Below, piece after piece: positions 10,209 to 18,556 of a DNA stretch of 22,460 bases; the first letter of the stretch is position 1, and every line of letters begins with the position of its first letter. The stretch is taken from contig JBNGIQ010009028.1 of assembly GCA_049999765.1 (NCBI GenBank), positions 45,549 to 68,008 on the forward strand, in the 5' to 3' direction. Under the pieces are notes generated by a model. The model was not told the origin of the DNA. It saw nothing but the letters and a program-made list of their open reading frames with translations, and made no database searches. The DNA is from Phaeoceros laevis. Its lineage: Eukaryota; Anthocerotophyta; Anthocerotopsida; Notothyladales. The position numbers and the translations under genes were made by a program.

Positions 10209-10705
10209 ACGCCCTCTTGCCAGCTACCAGAAATCCTCAAGTACAGCCCAGAAGCGGAAATCACGCCAAATCTCTGCTGACCTTGACAACCCATTGGAAC
10301 TTGAGGCACATCCACCAAGTTCCTCGTCCTAAAGAATGCGCCTTGCGCACTACTGAGATTGAGTCCTTGCCGAAGAATGCATAGAGATTTGCGAGCCCCC
10401 TTCGTGCGCCAGTGAGCCTGGCAGAACTTTCGGTTCCTCGAAAACTCGACGTTTCTCATAAACTCTGAAACGGCCCCCAGAAAGTGGTAGCCTAGCGCAT
10501 GTTAGTCCTTGGTGCTTGAATTGCTGACCTTGGGTGTTGTAAGCAATTGTGGCACTCCCACATGTGTAATCGATTCCTCGGCACTCTGCTGGTAATAAGA
10601 AAGGAAGCGGTAAGTGACGGCTGGTGTTCATGGGTGGGTGTCCTGCTAACGTATCGCGCTTTCTAATGTGGCTCAATCGGATTGTGGACCTGCGGAAGCT
10701 GAGAT
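10209..10705. other. Divergent intergenic region between PPR-A2 and PPR-A3 leader
   Basis: About 500 bp lie between the PPR-A2 start codon and the homologous leader ATG of PPR-A3. No additional gene is supported. The region should hold both promoters. I cannot identify core promoter elements with confidence. Confidence 0.4.
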
Positions 10706-11035
10706 ATGGCTATTGTGCTGCTATTTGCTCGATCATATCGTGCGCTTCCGAACCCATGTGTTGGGGGATTGGTTTGTCGTGTATGGTTCAGTTGTGTTGC
10801 AAGCTGGAATTGTCAATGCAGTGTCATTGTTTCCACCGCCACAAGAAACAGGAGAATCACGTCCCGAAGCTTAGGACCTGGTGCCAATTTCGAAGAGAGT
10901 CAGAAGCAGCTCTGGGTGGATCTTCTCGCAAACCCTTCGGAGTGGTTGGACAACAGGCTATACAAGGCAGGACCTCTTATCCACATATACAAGGGCCTTC
11001 ACATGCCTGGCAGGCAGATATTGGTGCTACTTTGA
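10706..11035 (+). pseudogene. Displaced presequence-like leader of PPR-A3
   Basis: This 109-codon frame begins MAIVLLFARSYRALPNP, matching the PPR-A2 presequence MGSVLLFARSYRALPRP almost residue for residue. Weaker similarity may continue (SEWLDNRLYKAGPLIH against SRWCNNRLEKESLHHP). It then ends at a stop at 11033-11035, in a different frame from the PPR repeats that follow. The repeat frame itself has a stop at 11047-11049, so the two parts cannot be read as one uninterrupted frame. Either PPR-A3 has lost its leader by frame shift, or an intron joins the two (a good acceptor, ttgcttgcag, ends at 11066, but no strong donor was found). Confidence 0.65.
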
Positions 11036-11142
11036 ATGGCTATTCTTGACACAAGGCTTGCTTGCAGAGGAGCCCTGCTTACCCAGACTTCCGGCACAGG
11101 AGAACAAGCGAGCCCCTCTGGTTGAGCGACCAGTACAAGCCC

Positions 11143-14100
11143 ATGTGGGTAGATTCTCGGTTGGCCACCTTGCAAGCCAACTTGCTTAGAGACCTCGGGA
11201 CACCGCAGCAACTCGGATCTTGTAGACCAGACCATGAAGTTATAAGCCTCTCTGATGAGGGGCAGCTTGACAAGGCTCTGGACATCCTAGTGTGCATAGA
11301 CCAGCAGGGCACTGGACTATCCGTGAATGTCTACAGCTCTCTGTTGAGGGCTTGCGCCAAAAGGAAGGCCCTTGACCAGGCTAGACGCCTGCGTGCCCAT
11401 ATGGCCAAACATGGACTTGACTGTACCAGGTTCCTTGGTGAATATATTGTAAGTACTTTGGTGAAGTGCGGTGGCCTTGAAGATGCCCTCCAGATTTTTT
11501 ACAGGTTGGCACACCGAACCGTTTTCTCCTGGACAGCTGTAATTTCTGGTTATACCACAGCTGGACAAGGTCAGGAGGCGCTAAGAATGTATCAGTGTAT
11601 GCAAGAGCAAGGCTTTCAACCTAACAATTACACCTTTGTCAGCCTACTCAAGGCTTGTGGGACCTTATGTAATTTGAAAGAGGGCAGGAAGATTCATGCT
11701 GACGCTTTGAGATACGGGTGTCAAAGTGACTCGTTTGTGAGTGCCTCTCTGGTTGACATGTATGCAAAATGTGGGAGCATCGTAGATGCAAGAAGAGTAT
11801 TTGATGGGCTGTCTCACCGCAGTGTGGTTTCATGGAATACTATGCTGGCAGCATACTCTCAACAGGGTGAACCTCAGAAAACTTTGGAGCTGTATGACAT
11901 GATGTGCAAGGAAGGCGTCAGTCCAGAAAATCGTACCTTTGTGAGCGTGCTTCAAGCATGTGGCATGCTTGCAGAGAGGGAAGAAGATACTGTGGTTTTC
12001 AGGAAGAGTCAGTTACTGAGTATAGGAAAGTCCTTGCACGCTGATGCTCGGAGGAGGGGCTACGATTCAGATGTCTTTGTTGGTTGCACCCTGGTTAGCA
12101 TGTACGGAAAATGTGGGAGCATTTTAGATGCGCAGGATGTGTTTGATCGATTGTCCCATCGGGATGCAGTGTCTTGGAATGTAATGCTGGCAGCATGTGT
12201 CCAGCAGGGACAAGCACGGAAGGCTTTGCAGCTTTATGACCAACTTCGGCAAGGAAATGTGAGCCCAGATGACAGGACATTTGTAAGTGCACTCCAAGCA
12301 TGTGGCATGCTTGCTGAGAAGGAAGACTTTGTTCATCTGCATGCACAATGGACAAAATCCAAGTGTTTGGAGAAAGGCAAGGCGATACATGTTGATTCTC
12401 GAAAGAGAGGCTACGATTCACATGTCTTTGTTGGTAATGCCCTGATTACCATGTACGGGAAGTGTGGGAGCATTTTGGATGCACAACATGTGTTTGATGG
12501 GTTGTCTACGCGAGATGTGGTGTCATGGTCGGCTATGGTATCAGCATGTGCACAGCAGGGCCTATCAGAGAGGGCTTTGGAATTGTATGGCAAAATGCGA
12601 GACGCAGGTACTAGCCCAAATGAGAGGACGCTTGTTAGTGCACTCCAAGCGTGTGGCTTGCTTGCAGAGAAAGAGAAAGACGTGAAGGGGGATAGGCAGT
12701 CCACCAAGTTTAAGTCTCTAGAAAAGGGTAAGGCTATACATGCTGATGCTAAAAAGAAACGTTGTGATTCAGATGCTTTTGTTGGCAACACCCTTGTTAG
12801 CATGTACGGAAAGTGTGGCAGCATTGTGGATGCACGGGATGTGTTCGATAGGTTGCTGAAGCGAGATGTAGTGTCTTGGAATGCGATGCTAGCTGCATAC
12901 GTGGAGCAGGGCCAGGGAGAAAAGTCTTTGCAGCTATACAAGCAAATGCAAGACGAAGGAGTGAGTCCAGATGTTCGAACCTTTGCGATTAGTCTCCAAG
13001 CATGTGGCATGCTTGCCGAAAAGGATGATGTGATGGCTGCACAGCCCAGCAAGTTAACAGCTCTAAGAAGGGGGAAGGCTCTACATACTGATGCAGAGGG
13101 AAAGGGGTATGTGTCAAATGTCTTTGTTGGTAGCGCTCTTGTTAGTATGTATGGGAAGTGTGGCAGCATTCTGGATGCTCGTGATGTCTTTGATAGGTTG
13201 TTCAAACGGGACATAGTATCATGGAACGCGATGCTCACGGCATATGTTGACCATGGCCAGTCGGAGAAGGCTTTGCAGCTTTTCGTACACATGCAAGAGC
13301 AAGGATTCAGCCCAAATGAGATCACACTTTTGTGCATCTTGCAAGCATCCAGCAATACAGGGAGCTTAGATGTGTGTAGGCAGGTCCATCATGCGTTTCT
13401 CCCTGCTGGAAATCAGTTAAGTCCTCTTCTGGCGACCACTCTAATTCATGCGTATGGAAGGTGCGGAAGCATGGTTGATGCTCAAACTTTATTTGATTCA
13501 CTACGAGAACCCAATTCCGTGACGTGGACTGCATTAATCGCAGGGTATGCCCGACAAGGGAGCTGTGCATCTAGCCTGAAATGTTATGAGGAAATGCTGC
13601 TGGCAGGAATGAAGCCAGACAGTGTGACATTCCTTGCAGTTCTGTCGGCCTGCAGCCATGGTGGCTTAGTGGGGAAAGGGGTTGAGTATTTTGAATCGTT
13701 CAGCCGAGATCATGGCATCACTCCTGAGACTGAGCATTATGCCTGCATACTAGACCTCCTTGGGCGGGCAGGATACTTCACCAGGGTAGAGCATTTGTTG
13801 TCGATCATGCCAATGCAGCCTGATCTGTCCATGTGGTTGTCTGTGTTGGGTGCTTGTCGAAACCATGGCAAGGTTGTAATGGGGAAATGGGCGTTTGATA
13901 GCGTAGTGCGTTTGCAGCCAAAGGACTCCGCTGCATATGTGTTGATGTTGAACATATATGTAGATGCTGGACTATGGAACGATGCAAAGGCTGTGAAGGA
14001 GTTGAGACAAAAGGCAGGTGCGTATAAGACGCCAGGGCAGAGCTGGATCGAGTATGAGCAGGAAGGGCACAATTTTGTGGTAGGAGACATGGAGCACCCC

Positions 14101-14274
14101 CAGCAGGAACTACTGTATGGCCTACTAGGTAAGGTACGCTCAGAGCTTGAAGAGAACGGATATTTTTCAATGTTTGAGCACTCAGTAACTGATATGGCGC
14201 AAGGACTCACCGGTTCCCCTTACAAATGCTGGCCGAGGAATAGCCACCAGCGGAGTCCGAATCGTCGCGAATGA
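11143..14274 (+). CDS. PLS-class PPR protein, E/E+ subclass (PPR-A3)
   Basis: The frame is open from 11050 to the stop at 14274; the first in-frame ATG is at 11143 (about 1,043 residues). A leading L-S pair is followed by seven P-L-S triplets (WTAVI, WNTML, WNVML, WSAMV, WNAML, WNAML, WTALI), E1/E2 (GAYKTPGQSW) and an E+-like segment (FVVGDMEHPQQ). A 30-40-residue tail follows with no family match. There is no DYW domain. Four L motifs have the inserted segment ACGMLAE/ACGLLAE plus charged residues before KGKAIH. Repeat units are very alike (MYGKCGSILDA recurs), which suggests amplification of a triplet within the gene. The predicted function is organellar RNA recognition, most likely for editing. 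The presequence homologous to that of PPR-A2 lies upstream in another frame (10706-11035), so the true start, and whether the protein is still imported, are open. Confidence 0.9.
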   Translation: MWVDSRLATLQANLLRDLGTPQQLGSCRPDHEVISLSDEGQLDKALDILVCIDQQGTGLSVNVYSSLLRACAKRKALDQARRLRAHMAKHGLDCTRFLGEYIVSTLVKCGGLEDALQIFYRLAHRTVFSWTAVISGYTTAGQGQEALRMYQCMQEQGFQPNNYTFVSLLKACGTLCNLKEGRKIHADALRYGCQSDSFVSASLVDMYAKCGSIVDARRVFDGLSHRSVVSWNTMLAAYSQQGEPQKTLELYDMMCKEGVSPENRTFVSVLQACGMLAEREEDTVVFRKSQLLSIGKSLHADARRRGYDSDVFVGCTLVSMYGKCGSILDAQDVFDRLSHRDAVSWNVMLAACVQQGQARKALQLYDQLRQGNVSPDDRTFVSALQACGMLAEKEDFVHLHAQWTKSKCLEKGKAIHVDSRKRGYDSHVFVGNALITMYGKCGSILDAQHVFDGLSTRDVVSWSAMVSACAQQGLSERALELYGKMRDAGTSPNERTLVSALQACGLLAEKEKDVKGDRQSTKFKSLEKGKAIHADAKKKRCDSDAFVGNTLVSMYGKCGSIVDARDVFDRLLKRDVVSWNAMLAAYVEQGQGEKSLQLYKQMQDEGVSPDVRTFAISLQACGMLAEKDDVMAAQPSKLTALRRGKALHTDAEGKGYVSNVFVGSALVSMYGKCGSILDARDVFDRLFKRDIVSWNAMLTAYVDHGQSEKALQLFVHMQEQGFSPNEITLLCILQASSNTGSLDVCRQVHHAFLPAGNQLSPLLATTLIHAYGRCGSMVDAQTLFDSLREPNSVTWTALIAGYARQGSCASSLKCYEEMLLAGMKPDSVTFLAVLSACSHGGLVGKGVEYFESFSRDHGITPETEHYACILDLLGRAGYFTRVEHLLSIMPMQPDLSMWLSVLGACRNHGKVVMGKWAFDSVVRLQPKDSAAYVLMLNIYVDAGLWNDAKAVKELRQKAGAYKTPGQSWIEYEQEGHNFVVGDMEHPQQELLYGLLGKVRSELEENGYFSMFEHSVTDMAQGLTGSPYKCWPRNSHQRSPNRRE

Positions 14275-14773
14275 CAGCAAAAAGCAGCCCACATTCCTGT
14301 CACTGACCAAACCATCAAGATTGTTTGTACTGGCCAAATGCTGTCCCCTATGTACTGTCCGTCCGCTGCCAGACATCTCGTTGGACTGTGTCACTTGGGA
14401 GGCAATTTTTTCACCTGGCGGTTAGACGCTGTAGTTGGCGCTCGCCAGCATATTTTGAGGTGAATCTTGCATGAAAGTCATTGACAGACAAAAAAGCTTC
14501 TTCTTGGATTTCTGAGCACCTCCCACCTCTCGTATAAGCAAATAGAGCCTTTGATCGATTTGTAATGAGTTCAAGTTATTTGGGCATCTTCGGAAGGCCC
14601 CCAAATGAAACGTACCTCTCTGCGTGTTTGTCAAGGAACTGCACACAAACAAATTCAGCTCCGGTACAATGGAAAAAACTACAAGCCTCCCTGACACAGG
14701 TTCATATAAAACACAGCAACAACATCCTCCAAGGATACTGGCGGAAGCAAACAAAGTTCCTGGAATATCTTTG
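14275..14773. other. Intergenic region, nothing supported
   Basis: About 500 bp downstream of PPR-A3. A short frame from 14624 leads into the PPR relic, but its first 50 codons resemble nothing I recognise. No RNA gene or repeat was seen. Confidence 0.4.
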
Positions 14774-14851
14774 AATAACCAATGTCTTCAACAAGTCAGA
14801 GCCATCCACCGACAAGTAGCAAAGACTGGGTCAGCACCGGATGCGACACTG
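14774..14851 (+). pseudogene. Short PPR L-motif relic
   Basis: A 26-codon stretch reads NNQCLQQVRAIHRQVAKTG and continues SAPDATL. It matches the start of an L motif in PPR-B1 (RTLQQVRVIHEQIVNRG, FTQQVRAIHLDIRKAG). No further PPR sequence flanks it on either side. It is best read as a remnant of a B-subfamily gene or gene copy lying against the 3' end of the RecA gene. The match is short, so chance is not excluded. Confidence 0.5.
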
Positions 14852-14907
14852 AGGCCTTCAGACCGAGGAGCCTCACAAATTGAGATCGACAACGCCACAA
14901 CAGGACT

Positions 14908-17363
14908 TCACGACCCCTCGGCCTCGTCAAAGGGCTCGCTAGGCTCATCATCTGAGTCGTCCTCTTCAACTAGAGTTTCAGATGACAACCTGCCATTGTG
15001 TAGAACAGATTCCTTGATAAGTGACAACAACTTGTCACGTAGCTCGGGATTGTTTCGCAGGTGTTTCTTGGCGTTTTCCTTCCCCATAGCGAAGTTCTCT
15101 TTGTTGTAAGAAAACCAAGCGCCAGACTTGGCAATAATGCCATGCTTGACTCCTAGATCCAAAATCTCGCCTTCCCTTGAAATACCCCTGTCAAACTCGA
15201 TCTCGAACTCCGCAGTCCTGAAAGGCGGAGCTAGCTTGTTCTTAGCTACCTTAACTATGACTTGGCTCCCGTATGTCTGCAGTTAAATCACCCCACAAGA
15301 TTAGCCAAAACACTCGAGAGCTTGGTTATAGCGGCAATTTCTGGACATTGTTTGCGGTGTGTGGAACGTGATTTGAAAGGAACCACTCTTCGAAACCCTT
15401 ACATAGGCTTCAGCTTAAAAAAATACATACCTCTTCTCCTCGTTTCAGCAGATTTGTTCTTCTAATATTCAGTCGGACAGAGGCATAGAACTTGAGGGCG
15501 TTACCTCCAGAGGTCACCTCCTGAGGAGCCCCAAAACCTCCAAAAGTACCCAGCTTGGACCTGATCTGTTCCAGTAATTTGAACAAGAAAAAATACTACC
15601 GTGAGCACAGAACTCAACCCCACCCTGGGTATTTGACCCACTTGAATCAGGGGATGGATTTCCAAAAACGGGAAGGATACAGAGAACAGACCTGGTTGAT
15701 AAATATAAGAGTCGTTTGAGATCGTGAGACAGAGTGTGTGAGCTTCCTCAGGGCTTGACTCATGAGACGAGCCTGGAGTGCCATATGAGAATCCCCCATT
15801 TCCCCCTCTAATTCTGCTTTGGGTACTAAAGCTGCTACCTGAAAAAATAAAACGTAAGCTTGCATTACAAGCATCTGCTAGCTCGAAACACAGATTGATC
15901 ATCAAAAACTACCTACCCTATTAGCAACCCCCAAGAGTTTTGGTGGGCCACAGGAAAGGTGCCAAGGACTTACGCTGTCAACAACAACAACATCGATAAC
16001 GTTACTCCTTATTAGGGTGTCTGTAATGGCAAGAGCTTGCTCTCCGGTATCTGGCTGCGAGAGCAACAGACTGCTTACATCGACACCAATCCTTTCGGCA
16101 AAAGATTGATCCAGGGCATGTTCTGCATCTATAAAGACACATCTGCCTGCAAATGAGCGTAGTCAGCATCAGAGTTCCTCCAAAGCCCACACAATCGAGC
16201 ATATCTCCAGACTGTAAAATACAGTTACCTCCTGCTTTCTGAGCCTCAGCAATTATGTGAAGTGCCAAGGTAGTCTTGCCCGAAGCCTCAGGCCCATAGA
16301 TCTCTATGACACGTCCCTGAAAATGGAATATAACACTTGGTGAAACTGTGGTGATCTAGACAGTAAAGAATGAGTTCAAGACATGAAATGTGCATTTTCG
16401 GCAACGCTAGTGGACAATTTAAATCATGTAGCAATTAAGCAGGCAGAGCTTACTCTTGGCACACCACCGACCCCCAGAGCTACATCTAGTGTCAATGAGC
16501 CTGTCGAGATAACCGGAACATCTTGCCTGCCAGAGTTACGCCCCATCCACATGACAGTGTCTTTTCCATATGCTTCCTCTATTTGGCTAATAGCTGCCTG
16601 TAACGCAGCCTCTCGTAATGAGGCACCGTCAGAGGACGGATCTGTGCCTTCGAGCTTCTGGCCTCGCTTGCCTGATGGGAGAGTGAGTAATCCAATTCTC
16701 AACCACTGGACGGCAGACCACGAGGGAAGGAGCGCAAGAATTTCAATGAGTAGAGGATGCAAGCACTTTGGGATGGACGCAGAAACAATATGGATGCACG
16801 ACCTCAACTGGGAGCATGAAACTCAACATATCCACACCATAAAAAGGTTACCTTTTCGAATGTTGGTGGCAAAGCTTCTGTGCCATGACGAGCGATGGCT
16901 CAGAGACTTTCTATCCTGCCAGCACTGAGAGCAACAATTTAGCCACCTTGACTGCCGCAAAATTCACACCACTCGCCCCTAAAAAAAGCATTTGTACGAA
17001 CAATGCAGGTTTTAATATGAGCTGATGACAAGCCGGAACCAATTGAGCGGAAAGCCAGACCTGTGGGAAGTGGTAGGATCGCTGGGAATAGTCAGACGCC
17101 CAGCCGGAGAGGTGTCGAAGGAAGCTCTGCCTTTCAGCAGACTGCACGGAGTGTGGAGCACCAGCTTCCAAGTGGACAGCACCGATAGCGGACGAGCTCG
17201 AGCTCACCAGTCGCGATGCTAGCACCTTCACCTTGCTCGTGTGCACACCTCGAACCATGGTGCTCTTCATCGAGCTAAAGAGGGGGAGAAGGCTCCCCAA
17301 TTCACGCGATGGATGCAGCCATCCCCCCACTGCAGGGATTTCAGCTGCATAACATGAAGCCAT
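14908..17363 (-). CDS. RECA: Mitochondrial-type RecA recombinase (multi-exon)
   Basis: Minus-strand gene with GT-AG introns. Exons by eye: 17363-17061 (presequence), 16671 or 16666-16454, 16316-16229, 16146-15974, 15838-15692, 15565-15431, 15276-14908; phases agree from exon 2 onward, giving about 475 residues. Exon 1 ([10 protein letters not shown]..., Ser/Arg-rich) looks like a mitochondrial presequence. Core motifs are intact: [14 protein letters not shown], Walker [17 protein letters not shown] with the catalytic Glu, Walker B VVVVDS, loop 1 EGEMGDSH, loop 2 [16 protein letters not shown], and [11 protein letters not shown]. The C-terminus ends in an acidic tail (EEDDSDDE). RecA forms ATP-dependent filaments on single-stranded DNA for strand exchange. 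In plants, nuclear copies serve plastids or mitochondria; ALGVGG and GPEASGKTT resemble the mitochondrial RECA3-like group as I know it. The exon 1 donor (CAG/GTCTGG) is weak and its phase fits only the 16666 acceptor, so that junction is unsettled. Confidence 0.92.
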
Positions 17364-17688
17364 ACAAGTTGTAGTCCCCTTCCTGCCGCCAGTAATCGTA
17401 GACTAATGCGGGCGGTTGTAGTTGCCTGGAATTCCCACGCTTCAGCTAGTCAAGAGGGCGTGGCCCATCGCTACCTCCTCCCAGTCCTCGATGAAGTCTA
17501 CGAAATACCGTGGACCTTCACAAGGCAGAGCAGGTGTAGGAACCTATTGACGGACCATTCTTGCGGGAAGCAAATAGGAGGCAGTACTGAGGAGTATTTC
17601 ACTTTCCATCCCGCAAGCCTCCGGAGTAAGTGCACCAACCGTTATTTGGTACCACACCTTACAGAGAGTAGACCAGAAGACTCTGGCA
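17364..17688. other. Region upstream of RecA and of the PPR remnant
   Basis: About 325 bp between the RecA start codon and the 5' edge of the PPR remnant. A plus-strand frame opens at 17406 and runs into the remnant, but before about 17689 its translation shows no PPR motif. It probably contains the RecA promoter and 5' untranslated region. Confidence 0.45.
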
Positions 17689-18163
17689 CCGTCTGCAGTC
17701 ATGCTGGTCTAGTGGACTAGGGCCGGGCGCTTTTCTCGACTATGAGCCGAGACTATGGCATCACTCCAACCATTGACCACCATGCTTGCATAGTTGATCT
17801 CCTTGGCCGCGCCGGCCAAATGGACGAGGCCATGGCGTTAGCCAAGACTTTGCAAACATATGCTGCGGTTTGGAAATGTTTGTTAGCTGCTTGTCAGAAG
17901 TGGAGGAACCTGGAGCTGGGAAAAGACAAGCTTTCCGACATGCCATTAGCCTGGACAGCAATGACGCTGCAGCATATGTTTTGATTTCCAACATCTACGC
18001 AGCTGCTGACATGGCGGACGATGCACAGGAGATGCAGACACGGAGGACGAAAACAGGTGCATGGAAGAAGCCTGGACAGAGCTGGTGGGCTGACATGACT
18101 GGGATCACACATGCGTTTGTGGTGGGCGATACAGAGCACCCTGAAAGTCGAATTATATCTTAA
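17689..18163 (+). pseudogene. 3' remnant of a B-subfamily PPR gene
   Basis: The remnant starts abruptly at VCSHAGLVD (end of the last P motif/start of L2) and runs through MSRDYGITPT, HACIVDLLGRAG, E1/E2 (VWKCLLAACQKWRN, AAAYVLISNIYAA, GAWKKPGQSWWADM) to HAFVVGDTEHPES and a TAA. It matches the C-terminus of PPR-B1 closely. Two lesions break it: a TAG at 17718-17720 where PPR-B1 has AAG (GLVD-stop-G against GLVDKG), and a 2-base gain in the A-run at 17921-17924 that shifts the frame before RQAF. The preceding 20 or so motifs are absent. Its end preserves the E+ start that PPR-B1 has lost. Confidence 0.88.
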
Positions 18164-18556
18164 CAGCTGTGTGCCCGGATGCATGAGGAAGCACATGCAC
18201 CCCATCTTGACGCTGTGAGGGCTGCCTGAGGGAGAGTTATGAGGGCGAGCAAAATGCAGCCTATATCTTAGATTCATTACTCAGACACATCTACATCCCT
18301 GCCGCACAGGACCTGATACATAGGTCTTAGGGTCAGGCCGTTGATGTGATACACTAACCAGCAGCGGACTCTCTCTGTGGGTACCTAAGGTTCAGGGTAC
18401 GGTCCATTCGTTCAAGCATCTGAATTTTCCAACATCTTGGTAATTCGTCACAATCGCTGATGTCTCGTAGAGCCATTCATCAGTTACTCATGGGTCACAC
18501 GTAATTTTGCAAGATTTCGTGCAGGTTCCACTTTCCACCAATATCCACCCACGGTA
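18164..18556. other. Intergenic region between PPR remnant and PDK1 3' end
   Basis: About 390 bp with no supported gene. I searched the minus strand for a PH-domain exon continuing the kinase gene and saw none. It presumably holds the kinase gene's 3' untranslated sequence. Confidence 0.45.

Noticed and set aside
12411-13355. Long minus-strand open frame (314 codons) opposite PPR-A3
   Set aside because: It is antisense to well-supported PPR repeats, and its repetitive content simply mirrors the repeat codons. Several similar shadows occur opposite the other PPR genes.
16424-16807. Upstream open extension of RecA exon 2
   Set aside because: The frame stays open beyond the likely acceptor at 16666-16674, but the translation there is hydrophobic and unlike RecA. 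I take it as intron.
14908-17363. RecA as bacterial contamination or recent bacterial transfer
   Set aside because: The gene has several GT-AG introns with matching phases and a presequence-like first exon, as plant nuclear RECA genes do.
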